Part shown: positions 16,698 through 25,464 of the stretch, piece by piece | How the letters are laid out: each line of letters opens with the position of its first letter | Position numbering within the stretch: position 1 is the first letter of the stretch | DNA from: Pseudoalteromonas sp. T1lg23B | Lineage (GTDB): Bacteria > Pseudomonadota > Gammaproteobacteria > Enterobacterales > Alteromonadaceae | DNA: 64,000 bases | Assembly: GCF_002964665.1 (NCBI RefSeq) | Contig: NZ_PQBZ01000013.1 | Location: 124,001 to 188,000 of the forward strand | Direction of reading: 5' to 3' | Notes under the pieces: model-generated | What the model was told of the DNA's origin: nothing | Database searches by the model: none | Seen by the model: only the letters and a program-made list of their open reading frames with translations | Translations under genes and position numbers: made by a program

Positions 16698-18098
16698 ATG
16701 GTTCCATTGCTAAAACAGGATATTCAGTTAATTCCTAATCAGGATGAGGGCGTGGTTTCTTTACAGCGGCAATTACCTGATGGGTCAAGTGCAGCACTTC
16801 GAGTTCATCCGATCCAAGCATTTATTATGGCTTTATTTAATGGTCAAAATGATGAGCTTAAAGTGGCTGAAATTCTTTCTGAGGTCATGAATATTGAAAA
16901 GTTAGCAGCCAAGGAAGTGGTCGCTAAGCTACTCAATAGATTTTCCTTATTCTTCACTAAAGTCACACCATCAGAAACACCATTGTTAGATATAGAGCTG
17001 GAAACACTCTTGTTTGAAGGCGATGAAGCGCTAATTTTAAGTGGTCGCGAAGATGCACCAAGCGCCATGATATGGGTGGTGACTGAAGATTGTAATCGAA
17101 AGTGCAAATACTGCTACAAAGATGCCAGATATGTTGCAGATGGACATGCAACAGATATCGCTTTTCCCTATGAGCGAGTTATTAAAACGATTGATGAAGC
17201 TGCGCTGATTGGGGTCAACCGCTTGATATTCACCGGAGGTGAACCACTCATGCGCCATGATTTGCCAGAGATCATAGGTCACACGATTGAACAAGATATT
17301 GTGCCTATTGTGATCACCAAAATGCGCGTGGAAGGACAGTTGATGGCGCGTTTACTCAAGGCGGGTTTGGAGGAGTTACACGTTAGCCTTGATTCCATAG
17401 ACGCTAATGATGTACTTGAGTTAGTAGGCGTAGACGGTGCGCTTGATGATATGTTGGTGACCATCAAAGAGTGCTGTGAGAAAGGCATCAAGGTCATACT
17501 TCGTCCTGTGATGACCGCTATTAATGTTGATAACCTCGGGGCGCTTATCGAACATACCTATGCCATGGGGGTCAGGGAGTTCGTGATCGATGTATACGGC
17601 AAAACATGTGGCCGACATGAGCCACGCTTTTTGTTATCGAATGAGCGAGAAGCACAACTAAAAGAAGAGGTTAGAGCACTTCAACAAGCTTATCCAAAAG
17701 CAAAGATGAGTTTCAACTTTGATATGCGTGATGCCACAGAAGTGAAAGGTTGTATGGAAGGCTTAAAAGGGATCACGGTGCAACCCAATGGCATATGCGT
17801 CAAGTGTGAACATATTCCCGCCGGTCCGCATAATACCTTTGGTGATCTCAATGAAAGTGGATTATTAGAGATCTGGATCAGTGAAAAAACCAAAGAAATC
17901 GTGGTGCCTAGCCGCAAGTTCTTTAAAGGTACATCATGTTACAAGTGCGATTTATTTAGAGACTGTAACTATGTAAGGGGCCGATGCACCATTTCAGCCA
18001 AAAGTAAGTTTGGTACCATTCATGCGCCTGATGTTTATTGTCCGCTTGGTGAGTTTCACGCAAGTCGCGATATCGATGTCAAGATAGTCACGGCATAG
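16698..18098 (+). CDS. Radical SAM/SPASM peptide-modifying enzyme 1 with PqqD-like N-terminus
   Basis: 466-aa putative RiPP maturase. The first ~90 residues resemble a PqqD-like winged helix (RRE), the domain that binds leader peptides. The radical SAM [4Fe-4S] motif is C132-x3-C136-x2-C139 (CNRKCKYC), followed by the SAM-contacting FTGGEPLMRHD. The C-terminal SPASM domain has the expected Cys set (CMEG, CVKC, CYKCDLFRDCN, GRC, YCPL) for auxiliary Fe-S clusters. I start at the ATG at 16698, which has AAGGGG 7 nt upstream; a longer frame from 16593 has no good ribosome-binding site. First of three paralogues in a row. Confidence 0.88.
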   Translation: MVPLLKQDIQLIPNQDEGVVSLQRQLPDGSSAALRVHPIQAFIMALFNGQNDELKVAEILSEVMNIEKLAAKEVVAKLLNRFSLFFTKVTPSETPLLDIELETLLFEGDEALILSGREDAPSAMIWVVTEDCNRKCKYCYKDARYVADGHATDIAFPYERVIKTIDEAALIGVNRLIFTGGEPLMRHDLPEIIGHTIEQDIVPIVITKMRVEGQLMARLLKAGLEELHVSLDSIDANDVLELVGVDGALDDMLVTIKECCEKGIKVILRPVMTAINVDNLGALIEHTYAMGVREFVIDVYGKTCGRHEPRFLLSNEREAQLKEEVRALQQAYPKAKMSFNFDMRDATEVKGCMEGLKGITVQPNGICVKCEHIPAGPHNTFGDLNESGLLEIWISEKTKEIVVPSRKFFKGTSCYKCDLFRDCNYVRGRCTISAKSKFGTIHAPDVYCPLGEFHASRDIDVKIVTA

Positions 18099-18104
18099 GA
18101 GCAG

Positions 18105-19517
18105 ATGATGAAAAGATTCGGCAAACTGGCACAGTTATGTTTTGAAAATGGGCATTATGTCCTCGATTATCATCCACTAGAAGGACAGTCACAAGCGCCA
18201 TCAATCACGCTCCATCCATTGGTTGCTTATATTCTTAATAGTTTGGATAAACAGCAGCCTTTAGCGGACATAGTGGCAGATATTCAAATTCAGTTTGGTA
18301 TCGCTCCAGCAGATGCGCAGGAAATTACCGACGATGTTGACGTAGTATTTGAGTCTCATTTTAGTGATGACTTAGATGCGAGTGGGATTGTGGTAGACAT
18401 CGCACAATTGCAGGCGCAGCTTTGTATCCTTGCGCGCACTGAAAAAATGACCACGCGTTCCACGGTATTTAAAGGAAATCGTTCGCCGTTCCCACTGTCT
18501 TTACAATGGTTGGTGACAGGTAATTGTAATCGCAAGTGTGTGTATTGTTATCAAGGTGCGCCGTTGAGCAGCAAAACGGAAGATTCGACCGTTGACCTTA
18601 ACGTGTTGAAAAGGCTGATCCGTGAAACGGCTCAGCTAGGTGGTAAAGAAATCATGCTCACAGGCGGAGAGCCGCTGCTCAGAGAAGACATCTATGAGGT
18701 GATGATCTATGCGCTTGAGCATGGCTTAACACCAGATTTCATCTCTAAGCAATTTGTCAGTGCAGAGCACGCACAAAGGCTGGCCAAAGCTGGGCTCAAA
18801 GATGCTTATTTGAGTATAGATAGCTTAGAAAAAGACTCCGCCACTGCATTAACTGGTATTGGTGGTTTTGCCAAAAAGATATCGCAAACAGTGGCACATT
18901 TTGTTCAAGCGGGAATTCGAGTTCATGCCAAATCACTCCTGACCTCGCTGAACGCAGATGCCTACCGTCAGACCTTGGCGCAACTGGAGCAATTAGGTGC
19001 GTATTCGATTGTTATAGATACCTATTCAGACAACTTACAAAGGCATGATGATGCGCTGCATGCATCCGATGAGCAGCAGCATCAGGTTCGTCAAGCCGTT
19101 GATGAATTCATATCAACCAAGCCGAAGTTACAGGTCGTTTTTCGCAACGAGCAGAAAGCCAAAAGTATGGACTACAGCATAGATGGTTTTGTCTGTCACA
19201 ACGGTCGTACACAGCTACTTTTTTACCCAAATGGTGATATTTCACGCTGTGATAAGAAGCTGCCTGGGGGCGACATGATAGTGGGCAGTGTACTCAATCA
19301 AAGTATCTATGAAGCTTGGACCAGCAAAGCATTAGTTGAATCACTCGACCCTCCAAGAGAAAAGTACAAAGGCACGCCGTGTTTTACGTGCGATAGCTTT
19401 GACACCTGCAATATTCGCGGTCGTTGTTATTACGGTGCCTACATGTCAACGGGCACCTTATATGGTCCTCAAGAAGGGGCGTGCAAGTATATGGTAGGGG
19501 TGAAAAGTGTTTGTTAA
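18105..19517 (+). CDS. Radical SAM/SPASM peptide-modifying enzyme 2 with PqqD-like N-terminus
   Basis: 470-aa paralogue, 6 nt after enzyme 1. The N-terminal ~90 residues again look like a PqqD/RRE fold (HPLVAYILNSLDKQQPLADI...). The radical SAM motif is C141-x3-C145-x2-C148 (CNRKCVYC) with MLTGGEPLLRED. The SPASM domain includes CHNGRT, SRCDKK, CFTCDSFDTCN and RGRC, and the protein ends in a further Cys (KSVC). The start may be ATG at 18105 or 18108; spacing from GGAG favours 18108. It probably acts on the same precursors as its neighbours, possibly on a different residue. Confidence 0.88.
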   Translation: MMKRFGKLAQLCFENGHYVLDYHPLEGQSQAPSITLHPLVAYILNSLDKQQPLADIVADIQIQFGIAPADAQEITDDVDVVFESHFSDDLDASGIVVDIAQLQAQLCILARTEKMTTRSTVFKGNRSPFPLSLQWLVTGNCNRKCVYCYQGAPLSSKTEDSTVDLNVLKRLIRETAQLGGKEIMLTGGEPLLREDIYEVMIYALEHGLTPDFISKQFVSAEHAQRLAKAGLKDAYLSIDSLEKDSATALTGIGGFAKKISQTVAHFVQAGIRVHAKSLLTSLNADAYRQTLAQLEQLGAYSIVIDTYSDNLQRHDDALHASDEQQHQVRQAVDEFISTKPKLQVVFRNEQKAKSMDYSIDGFVCHNGRTQLLFYPNGDISRCDKKLPGGDMIVGSVLNQSIYEAWTSKALVESLDPPREKYKGTPCFTCDSFDTCNIRGRCYYGAYMSTGTLYGPQEGACKYMVGVKSVC

Positions 19518-20898
19518 TCAATATATAAGATTGAAAGAAAAATCGCGGCTAGTCAAAGAGTCTAATCGCGTCATTCTCTTTATCGTTGATAGGGGCGAAA
19601 AATTTGCTTCTATGTTTCCGGTTCATGGGCTGATTTTGTCGCTGTGTAATGGGCGCAACAGCACCACCGAGATCAGCGAAGCGCTGGTTGAAATATACGA
19701 TATGGAATTACAGAAGGCGCAGCAGCTCATTACTGAGCTCCTTGTTCAAGTCGCGGATTTTATCGAGTGTCAAAGCACGCCATTTGCGCAGTCGAGCGAG
19801 CGTTATGATCCGGCGGAGTTTATCTATGAGCCTGATAACAAACCGTGGGATAACAAGTTAGAAGTGCCCAACACTGTGGTATGGATGACGACCAATCGCT
19901 GTCCTGCGGACTGTGTTTACTGTGTGATCCCAACTTTAAAAGCGAATGAAATCGCGCCCTATGAGCTGACCACAGAGCAAGCGTTTAAGTTTCTCAAAGA
20001 ATGTGTGTCTTTGGGTGTGAAGTATATCAACTTGCATGGCGGCGATCCGTTTTTACGCAAAGATATGATCGACATTATTGAGTACTTACTCAGCAATGAT
20101 GTTTTTGTGGATGTGTCGACCAAAATGCCTTTACGCGAGAGCTTGATCGAACGACTTGCCAAAGCTGGGCTTGATACGCTTCAGGTCAGTATTGATAGCC
20201 ATATTCCTCATCTTGCAGATGCGATAGTAAGAGTGAAAAACTGGCTGCCAAAAATTAACCAAACGATAGAATTATGCCAAAAATACGATTTAAAGGTACG
20301 CGCTAATATTGTAGTTACCGCAAAAAACATCGATGGCATAACCAATCTATTACTTCATTTAATTGAAGATAAGGGCATTAAAGATATTGGCATGTCTAGC
20401 TATCTACGTTCGGAACACAAACATGATGATAGTTTACTGATCTCGCATTCACAGCGAGTGCACCTAGTGCAAGCCGTCAATGAGATTGCAGCACAATACC
20501 CCGATGTGGAAATTGGCAATATCCCATTGCAAAGTGAGCGTGACATTTCTTTGTCTATCCCAGGTTTTGGCGCATGTTCAGGAGGAAAGACCGCCTTGGT
20601 GATAGGGTCTGATGGAGAGTGCGCAACATGTGATCGCACCATGCCGTATGAGCAAGCCCGAATAGGTAACGTTAAAGAATCCACCATCAAAGAGATTTGG
20701 AATGGAGACGCGCTGACTTACCTACTCAACCCTCCCCAAGAAGAGTATCAGGGGACGCCTTGTTATGACTGTGGTCACTTTGACGCGTGCAACGTGCGTC
20801 AGCGTTGCTATTACCGCGCTCAACTCATTAATGGTCGACTGTACGCACCCGATTACTTGTGCGCAAAGTTACCGGAACCACCTATCGAAATGTTTTGA
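19507..20898 (+). CDS. Radical SAM/SPASM peptide-modifying enzyme 3 with PqqD-like N-terminus
   Basis: 463-aa third paralogue. It starts at a GTG (19507) with AGGGG 7 nt upstream and overlaps enzyme 2 by 11 nt, so translation is coupled. The N-terminus shows the same PqqD-like pattern (FPVHGLILSLCNGRNSTTEI). The radical SAM motif is C132-x3-C136-x2-C139 (CPADCVYC). The usual GGEP is GGDP here (LHGGDPFLRKD), a conservative change in the SAM-binding loop. SPASM cysteines are intact (ACSGGK, CATCDR, CYDCGHFDACN, RQRC). It is the most diverged of the three in the radical SAM motif. Confidence 0.88.
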   Translation: MFVNQYIRLKEKSRLVKESNRVILFIVDRGEKFASMFPVHGLILSLCNGRNSTTEISEALVEIYDMELQKAQQLITELLVQVADFIECQSTPFAQSSERYDPAEFIYEPDNKPWDNKLEVPNTVVWMTTNRCPADCVYCVIPTLKANEIAPYELTTEQAFKFLKECVSLGVKYINLHGGDPFLRKDMIDIIEYLLSNDVFVDVSTKMPLRESLIERLAKAGLDTLQVSIDSHIPHLADAIVRVKNWLPKINQTIELCQKYDLKVRANIVVTAKNIDGITNLLLHLIEDKGIKDIGMSSYLRSEHKHDDSLLISHSQRVHLVQAVNEIAAQYPDVEIGNIPLQSERDISLSIPGFGACSGGKTALVIGSDGECATCDRTMPYEQARIGNVKESTIKEIWNGDALTYLLNPPQEEYQGTPCYDCGHFDACNVRQRCYYRAQLINGRLYAPDYLCAKLPEPPIEMF

Positions 20899-20906
20899 GG
20901 TGCTAT

Positions 20907-21887
20907 ATGGAAATCTTACAAGCTAACAGTGTTAACAAGGTATTCTTTCGACCCGCATCGTCCGAGGCGCGCACTATTTCGGGCAAAATTAAAGGATGGC
21001 TTTCACCTCCCAAGCAGCAATTTAAGGTCATTGACGATGTTAGTTTGTCGGTGGAAAAAGGCGAATTTGTTGGTCTTTTGGGCACCAATGGCTCCGGCAA
21101 GACCACGCTGTTAAAGTTGCTCACAGGCATACTACAAGCCGATTCGGGACAGTTAAAAGTATTGGGCCATCACCCTGTAAAAGAGCGCAAAGCGTATACG
21201 CAAAAAATCGGGGCGGTGTTTGGGCAAAAGAGTTTGTTGTGGTGGAATGTGGCCATCATTGAGTCTTTTCACTTATATGCCTCTATCTACAAACTAAGCC
21301 GCACAGAGGCGAACCAACGCATTGAAGAGTTAAGTTGTTTGTTGGGCCTTGAGTCATTATTAACATCACCCCCTAAGAAGTTGTCGTTAGGGCAAAGAAT
21401 GAAAGCGGAAGTGGCAGCGTCTTTGTTGCATCGCCCTGAGCTTATTTTTTTGGATGAACCGACCATTGCGCTGGACCCAGTATCTCGGCTTAATTTAATG
21501 AACTTCCTGTTGCAGCTAAATCGAGAGCATGGCACCACCATTATCATGACCTCTCATAACATGGCGGATGTTCATCACTACTGCCAACGCAGCGTTATTA
21601 TGAATGCAGGTCGTGTCATTTATGATGGCAGAACCACCGAATTGTTGTCCTATGAGCATTTCAAAATTCTGGAGATAAAAACACTCAGTGCGTTTGATGA
21701 GCAATTGCTTGCAGGGTTTGAGTATGAACTGGTGGAAGACAATTACTACCGTATCAAAACCTCCAATGAACAGGCTAAGGAAACGCTATCAAGATTGGCG
21801 TTTCAGCCTCAGGTTGCGGACGTGAGTATTTCACCGCCCAGTTTGGATCATGCTATTCATCACTTTATGACGTCTGTAAGAGAGTAA
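20907..21887 (+). CDS. ABC-2 type transporter ATP-binding protein
   Basis: 326-aa ATPase of an exporter. Walker A is LLGTNGSGKTTLLKLL (about residues 55-70), the signature is LSLGQRMKAEVA (a degenerate LSGGQ), Walker B is ELIFLDEPTIALDP and the H-loop is in IIMTSHNM. The start ATG at 20907 has GAGGTG 5-6 nt upstream and is 8 nt after the third radical SAM stop. The best relatives are NatA/YadG-like ATPases paired with DUF990-type permeases, which follow here. Likely cargo is the mature peptide, for export or self-immunity; this is inferred from position. Confidence 0.88.
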   Translation: MEILQANSVNKVFFRPASSEARTISGKIKGWLSPPKQQFKVIDDVSLSVEKGEFVGLLGTNGSGKTTLLKLLTGILQADSGQLKVLGHHPVKERKAYTQKIGAVFGQKSLLWWNVAIIESFHLYASIYKLSRTEANQRIEELSCLLGLESLLTSPPKKLSLGQRMKAEVAASLLHRPELIFLDEPTIALDPVSRLNLMNFLLQLNREHGTTIIMTSHNMADVHHYCQRSVIMNAGRVIYDGRTTELLSYEHFKILEIKTLSAFDEQLLAGFEYELVEDNYYRIKTSNEQAKETLSRLAFQPQVADVSISPPSLDHAIHHFMTSVRE

Positions 21888-21890
21888 GTT

Positions 21891-22679
21891 ATGGATATTA
21901 AAGTGTTTTTCAGATATCTGCAGATGTCTTTCAAGGATTTGTCGGTATTTCGTAGCGACTTTTTGATCAGCATATTACATATACTGATCTATCAAGGGAT
22001 CTTTATCATCTTCTGGGACGCCTTGCTCGGACAATTAAACACGAATCTGGGGGTTTGGGATAAGGGAAGTCTCGCCTTACTGATTTTAGTTGGGCTGGTT
22101 TTTTCGGCGGTTCGTATGTTGTTTTTTGGTTTTACCACCATGAGTGAAAAAGTCATTAACGGAGACTTGGACAAATACTTATGTCGTCCTATTTCACCTT
22201 TGCTGGCATTGCTTGCAGAAGACACTAAAATTTGGGCCGCGGGGCATTCATTATTGACCTGTAGCATTTTATTTGTGCTGCTTAATGAAGTGTATGGCTT
22301 TGAATTTGAAACCAGTAACTTTGTGCTGTTTGTGTTTTCTATTGTAGCCGGTAGTTTGACGCTGGTGCTGATGGAAGGGTGTATTGCGCTCAGTTCGTTC
22401 TGGTTTGGCAACATTAATAAACTGTTTTATCTGATAAATAGCTTCTCAGATTTTCAGCGCTACCCCATCACTTTATTTCCTAAGCTGTTACAGAATTTCT
22501 TGATTTACGTTTTACCCATCGGGCTGGTGTCGTCAGTGCCTGTGATGATTCTAATGGGGAGCTATGACAACAGTGGCGTTTTACTGCTAGCACAACTTGC
22601 TTTGCTCGCAGCTTGGTTGCTTTTATTTTGCTGGCTATGGCGCTGCGCATTACGTCGATACGATTCGTTGGGAGGGTAA
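21891..22679 (+). CDS. ABC-2 type (DUF990-like) permease, first
   Basis: 262-aa integral membrane protein with about six hydrophobic segments. The NGDLDKYLCRPISPLLALL motif after the second pair of helices is characteristic of the ABC-2/DUF990 permease family. The C-terminus is RRYDSLGG, echoed in the next gene. It starts 3 nt after the ATPase stop and is followed directly by the second permease. The two probably form a heterodimeric membrane channel with the ATPase. Confidence 0.85.
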   Translation: MDIKVFFRYLQMSFKDLSVFRSDFLISILHILIYQGIFIIFWDALLGQLNTNLGVWDKGSLALLILVGLVFSAVRMLFFGFTTMSEKVINGDLDKYLCRPISPLLALLAEDTKIWAAGHSLLTCSILFVLLNEVYGFEFETSNFVLFVFSIVAGSLTLVLMEGCIALSSFWFGNINKLFYLINSFSDFQRYPITLFPKLLQNFLIYVLPIGLVSSVPVMILMGSYDNSGVLLLAQLALLAAWLLLFCWLWRCALRRYDSLGG

Positions 22680-22680
22680 A

Positions 22681-23463
22681 ATGAGCATTTTTAATCTGAT
22701 CAGAATCGAGCTAAAGGAAGTCACGCATTTTAGAATGAATTTGTATGCTTGGTTGTTATCACACCCTCTGCAATTGCTGATCATCTACTTGCTATGGCGC
22801 GGTATTTTCCAATTTACAGATTCTGTTGCTGGTCTTGGTTTTCAAGATGTGGTGATGTATTACTTTTTAGTGCACTTTATTAATGCATTTCTCTCAAGTG
22901 CTTATTCAGTCAACTATCAGGTATGGAGCGACATTAATGAGGGTGGGTTAGATAAATATCTGTGTCGACCATTTGATTACTTAACCGTGATTAGTAGCAA
23001 AAATCTTGCAAGGCCCTGTGTTGATGCGCTGTTTGCCACGCCGGTATTAGTGGTGGCGGTGTGGTATTCACAGGCCCAGTATGACGCGAGCAGTTGGCTA
23101 CAATTTTTTATCGCCTGTGTATTGTCTTTGTTGATACTCATCGAAATTCAAAAAGTGATTGGGCTGTTATCGTTGTGGCTGGAAAAGGTGTTTGGGCTAA
23201 GAGACATTCTTTTTAGCATCATGATGTTACTCTCAGGTCAGTTGTTACCGCTAAGCATTTTACCAGGGTGGCTGGGAAGCATCGCGTCTTATTCACCCTT
23301 TGCCGCGTTATTTCATGCGCCAATTTCTCAAATCATTAACACCGGTGGGATAGCGGGCCTAGAGGCAATACAATTGCAGCTTTTTTGGCTGGTTGTGTTT
23401 GCATTATTAGGCAAAGGACTATGGATCATTGGCAGACCAAAGTATCAGTCTTTGGGTGGCTAA
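22681..23463 (+). CDS. ABC-2 type (DUF990-like) permease, second
   Basis: 260-aa paralogue of the preceding permease with the same NEGGLDKYLCRPFDYLTVI motif and the C-terminal PKYQSLGG. The ATG at 22681 lies one base after the previous stop, with GGAGG overlapping the end of the upstream gene. About six membrane helices are seen. Pairs of DUF990-like permeases with one ATPase are a known arrangement. Confidence 0.85.
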   Translation: MSIFNLIRIELKEVTHFRMNLYAWLLSHPLQLLIIYLLWRGIFQFTDSVAGLGFQDVVMYYFLVHFINAFLSSAYSVNYQVWSDINEGGLDKYLCRPFDYLTVISSKNLARPCVDALFATPVLVVAVWYSQAQYDASSWLQFFIACVLSLLILIEIQKVIGLLSLWLEKVFGLRDILFSIMMLLSGQLLPLSILPGWLGSIASYSPFAALFHAPISQIINTGGIAGLEAIQLQLFWLVVFALLGKGLWIIGRPKYQSLGG

Positions 23464-23479
23464 CTTCAGGAAATTTATA

Positions 23480-24181
23480 ATGCAATCAATTGTTAAAGCA
23501 CATGCACTCAGCAAGTATTACGATGTGGGAACCATTCGCACAGAGGTGTTCAAATCATTGTCTTTTTCCGTCAATGAGGGAGAATTTGTATCTATCGTTG
23601 GCCCGTCTGGTGCGGGTAAAACCACCTTGCTCAATACCATCGGGCTATTAGAGCGCTTTCAAAGTGGCAGCTTGGAGCTGGCTGGGCAAGATGTTAGCCA
23701 GTTGAACGATGCGAAATTATCGGCAATACGCAATCGTTATTTGGGATTTATTTTCCAAGACTTTAACCTGTTACCAGAGTTGGATGTGTTGAGTAATGTG
23801 ATGTTGCCACTTGAAATCGCTGGCGTAAAAACATCGCACGCAAAAGACAGGGCGCATTATCAACTACAAAGAATGGGATTGCAGGGGCGCTTACATCACA
23901 AGCCCTACTTGCTTTCAGGTGGGCAACAGCAGCGAGTAGCCATTGCACGAGCATTAGTTTGTGAGCCAAAAATGATCTTAGCGGATGAACCTACGGGTAA
24001 CTTAAACTCTCAAATGGCTGTTGAGATCATGCAGTTACTCAAGGAAATTAACCGACAAGGCACAACCATTTTAATGGTGACTCATGATGAACACCTATCA
24101 AATTTGGCGTCACGAAAAATTAGCTTATCCGATGGTCAAATAGTGGAGGCTCAGCCACAGGAGTTAGCCTCATGCGGTTAA
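23480..24181 (+). CDS. MacB/LolD-type ABC ATP-binding protein
   Basis: 233-aa ATPase of the type that powers mechanotransmission transporters. It has Walker [19 protein letters not shown]-loop [18 protein letters not shown], signature [17 protein letters not shown], Walker [12 protein letters not shown] and an H-loop in MVTHDEH. Length is typical for stand-alone MacB/LolD ATPases. I use the ATG at 23480 (AGGAAA upstream). It overlaps the following permease by 10 nt. With two FtsX-like permeases this makes a second exporter in the same operon. Confidence 0.9.
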   Translation: MQSIVKAHALSKYYDVGTIRTEVFKSLSFSVNEGEFVSIVGPSGAGKTTLLNTIGLLERFQSGSLELAGQDVSQLNDAKLSAIRNRYLGFIFQDFNLLPELDVLSNVMLPLEIAGVKTSHAKDRAHYQLQRMGLQGRLHHKPYLLSGGQQQRVAIARALVCEPKMILADEPTGNLNSQMAVEIMQLLKEINRQGTTILMVTHDEHLSNLASRKISLSDGQIVEAQPQELASCG

Positions 24182-25461
24182 GTACCTTAGTTTGTAATTT
24201 AAAATCGCAGTCTTTAGTCAGTGTGCTGGTGGTGTTGTTAATTGCAACTGGGCTGGGTGCGTTTGGCACGACTTATAGCGTTTATCACATTATGTCGAGC
24301 AATCCCATGTCCGATAGCCAACACAATACACGTTATGTGATTATTGATGATTGGAGTCCGGACAAGGACTTACAATGGACCCCACCATTACTCAGTTATC
24401 AAGATGGTACGGCATTGTTAGGGTTAATAGGTGAAGGTAAGGGAGCGCTTACTTATGATTCGAAGCTTGTCGCTCAGCAGCCAAGTTCTTCCTATGTTCA
24501 TGAACTGACAACTAGGGCAACCACACCGGATTTTTTCAGTATTTTCCAAGCTCAGTTTAAATATGGCGCCCCATGGAGTATGGCCGAAGATAGTAATCGA
24601 ACTGCGGTGGTGGTGTTGTCTCATCATGCCAATAAAGTGCTATTTGACTCACAGAACAGTGTTGGGCAATTACTTTATTTAGACAGTAAAACTTACACCG
24701 TGGTAGGGGTGCTCAAAGAGTTTACCATGACCCCCAAGGTCTACGATTTACACGTTGACCCCTATGCCGCAACGGAAGATTTATACATACCTTTTTATAC
24801 TGCAATTGAGAATGACGTGTTACCTCATGGTCGCTTACTTGGCTTCAGAAATGAGCCAATTAGTGGCTTTCGAGATGTACTGACAACCTCTATGATTTGG
24901 TTGCAGTTGTGGACTCAGTTTGACTCCCCACAAAGCATGGAGGCATTCAGTAGGGCGTTGGCAGGATACACTGAACAACAATTCTTAAAAGGCAGGATGC
25001 TACGCGGGCGTGATCAATTTGAGTTGCTCACCCCAGGTCAATGGCTAGAAAGAAATCAAGTCGTTAACAGTGATAGTCAGTTGCTTTTGATATTAGCTGT
25101 GGTGTTTTTGGTTATTTGTTTGGTGTGTGTGGCAGCACTGTTGTTTGCCAGTTATGCAACACGTCGTCGCTCTTTGAATGTGTATCGGGCGCTTGGCGCA
25201 TCAAAGCAATATATATCGCGCTTGCTGTTTGCAGAATTATCTTTATTAGCATTAAGTGGTTGTGCGTTGGGGTTGTTACTGACGGTCATTGGGTTGAACT
25301 ACATGGAGCAACTTTATGGTAGCAGTTATCAACAGGTAGCGAGTTTGGATATCACACCGATTGTTATTGCCGCAGCGTGTTGTTTACTTGGGGTGGTTTT
25401 GGCAAGTGTGTTGCCGATCAGTCAGTGTTGTCACAGCAACAGCATTTTTATTCGCAGGTAA
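24172..25461 (+). CDS. MacB/FtsX-type ABC permease, first
   Basis: 429-aa permease. One helix at about residues 12-35 is followed by a large periplasmic domain (about 40-290; MacB periplasmic core type, with TPDFFSIFQAQFKYG and YTVVGVLKEF). Three C-terminal helices form the FtsX domain (FASYATRRRSLNVYRALGAS). The start overlaps the ATPase end. The C-terminus contains an unusual CC and QCCHSN. It should dimerise with the next gene product. The family exports peptides, antibiotics or lipoproteins across the envelope, often with a TolC-like partner, which is not in this window. Confidence 0.85.
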   Translation: MRLSTLVCNLKSQSLVSVLVVLLIATGLGAFGTTYSVYHIMSSNPMSDSQHNTRYVIIDDWSPDKDLQWTPPLLSYQDGTALLGLIGEGKGALTYDSKLVAQQPSSSYVHELTTRATTPDFFSIFQAQFKYGAPWSMAEDSNRTAVVVLSHHANKVLFDSQNSVGQLLYLDSKTYTVVGVLKEFTMTPKVYDLHVDPYAATEDLYIPFYTAIENDVLPHGRLLGFRNEPISGFRDVLTTSMIWLQLWTQFDSPQSMEAFSRALAGYTEQQFLKGRMLRGRDQFELLTPGQWLERNQVVNSDSQLLLILAVVFLVICLVCVAALLFASYATRRRSLNVYRALGASKQYISRLLFAELSLLALSGCALGLLLTVIGLNYMEQLYGSSYQQVASLDITPIVIAAACCLLGVVLASVLPISQCCHSNSIFIRR

Positions 25462-25464
25462 GCT

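Noticed and set aside
16843-17618. Several minus-strand reading frames inside the first radical SAM gene
   Set aside because: They are shadows of a strongly supported gene, lack ribosome-binding sites and have no family features.
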